From Micrasema longulum (Eukaryota; Arthropoda; Insecta; Trichoptera; Brachycentridae): a stretch of 64,000 nt of DNA. Positions within the stretch are counted from its first letter, which is position 1. Every line of letters begins with the position of its first letter. The notes under the pieces were generated by a model. It made no database searches and was not told where the DNA came from. It worked only from the letters and a program-made list of their open reading frames with translations. Positions 63,704 to 64,000 of this stretch are shown here, in pieces. The stretch is taken from assembly GCA_022494885.1 (NCBI GenBank), contig JAGVSM010003656.1:62001-126000 (forward strand). The letters are read 5' to 3'. Made by a program: the position numbers and the translations under genes.

Positions 63704-64000
63704 ATGGATAACTTATGTAGCGCCATTTTCGTAATAAAATACCTCAAGGGCGCTTTACATGGTGATTCTATTGTTAAGTTAATTTAATTGAAGCTTTTAA
63801 ATTTGTAATTTAATTAAAATAATTTATTTTGTTGTCACGTGCTACGGATTTATTCAAATGATTTAGAGAACAAGTGGGTTTTAAGTTTTTTCCGAAACAT
63901 CACTTCACTTTCACAGCCTCGCACCTCTGCTGGGAGAGCATTCCATGCCATAAGGCTTGCGACCGCAAATGCGCATTCACCAAATTTAGTGCGCTGTTTG
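63704..64000 (-). mobile_element. CR1-like LINE tail (family A), cut by the window end
   Basis: The minus strand is nearly identical to 37150-37470. The 3' end (GGATAACTTATGTAGCGCCA in plus orientation) begins at 63704, and the AWNALPAEVR block is at 63920-63960. The coding part runs off the right edge. Confidence 0.8.

Overview
The window looks like gene-poor, AT-rich arthropod DNA, most likely from a moth or butterfly (Lepidoptera). This is inferred from the mix of non-LTR retrotransposon families, tRNA-derived SINEs, short Helitrons, hAT-type MITEs and recurrent TAGGTACCTAC-like words. I looked on both strands and found no convincing single-copy protein-coding gene, no true tRNA or rRNA gene and no CRISPR array. 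Almost every recognisable feature is a transposable element, usually broken, 5'-truncated or nested. A large intron or an intergenic desert would both fit.

Region by region. 1-10 kb: a CR1-like LINE tail split by a 649-bp insertion with an 11-bp target duplication, SINEs, a 430-bp MITE (family F) and two unexplained minus-strand open frames at 8.7-9.4 kb. 10-20 kb: an RTE-like LINE tail split by a tRNA-SINE, an inverted-repeat hairpin, a CR1-like LINE tail with an intact 3' end, and 35-bp tandem repeats. 20-32 kb: a 114-bp minisatellite, Jockey-like fragments, palindromic copies of a foldback-like element (family G), an AAG-tailed element and a LINE nested in another repeat. 32-38 kb: a decayed CR1-like LINE holding a family G element and a SINE, the longest coding remnant of the window (385-aa reverse transcriptase, 33615-34772), an RTE-like tail nested in a CR1-like gene, and a Helitron holding a LINE tail. 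38-48 kb: a 27-bp-arm hairpin, more F and G elements, an AAG-tailed element with an 8-bp duplication, Jockey-like tails, and two hAT-type MITEs facing each other, each with its own 8-bp duplication. 48-64 kb: a 250-bp TTTA microsatellite on a LINE tail, an element with 90-bp inverted repeats enclosing a LINE tail, a long F variant, a Helitron with both ends, a hAT element holding a LINE, a Jockey-like LINE with an 8-bp duplication, and several RTE-like tails with TAG-repeat ends.

The elements do not form a pathway. What can be read is a history of insertions: LINEs make 5'-truncated tails, SINEs and MITEs land inside them, and some LINE ends seed microsatellites. LINE clade names (CR1-like, Jockey-like, RTE-like) come from recognised C-terminal protein motifs and are tentative; no database search was run. 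Family letters (A, B, C and so on) are local labels for this window only.
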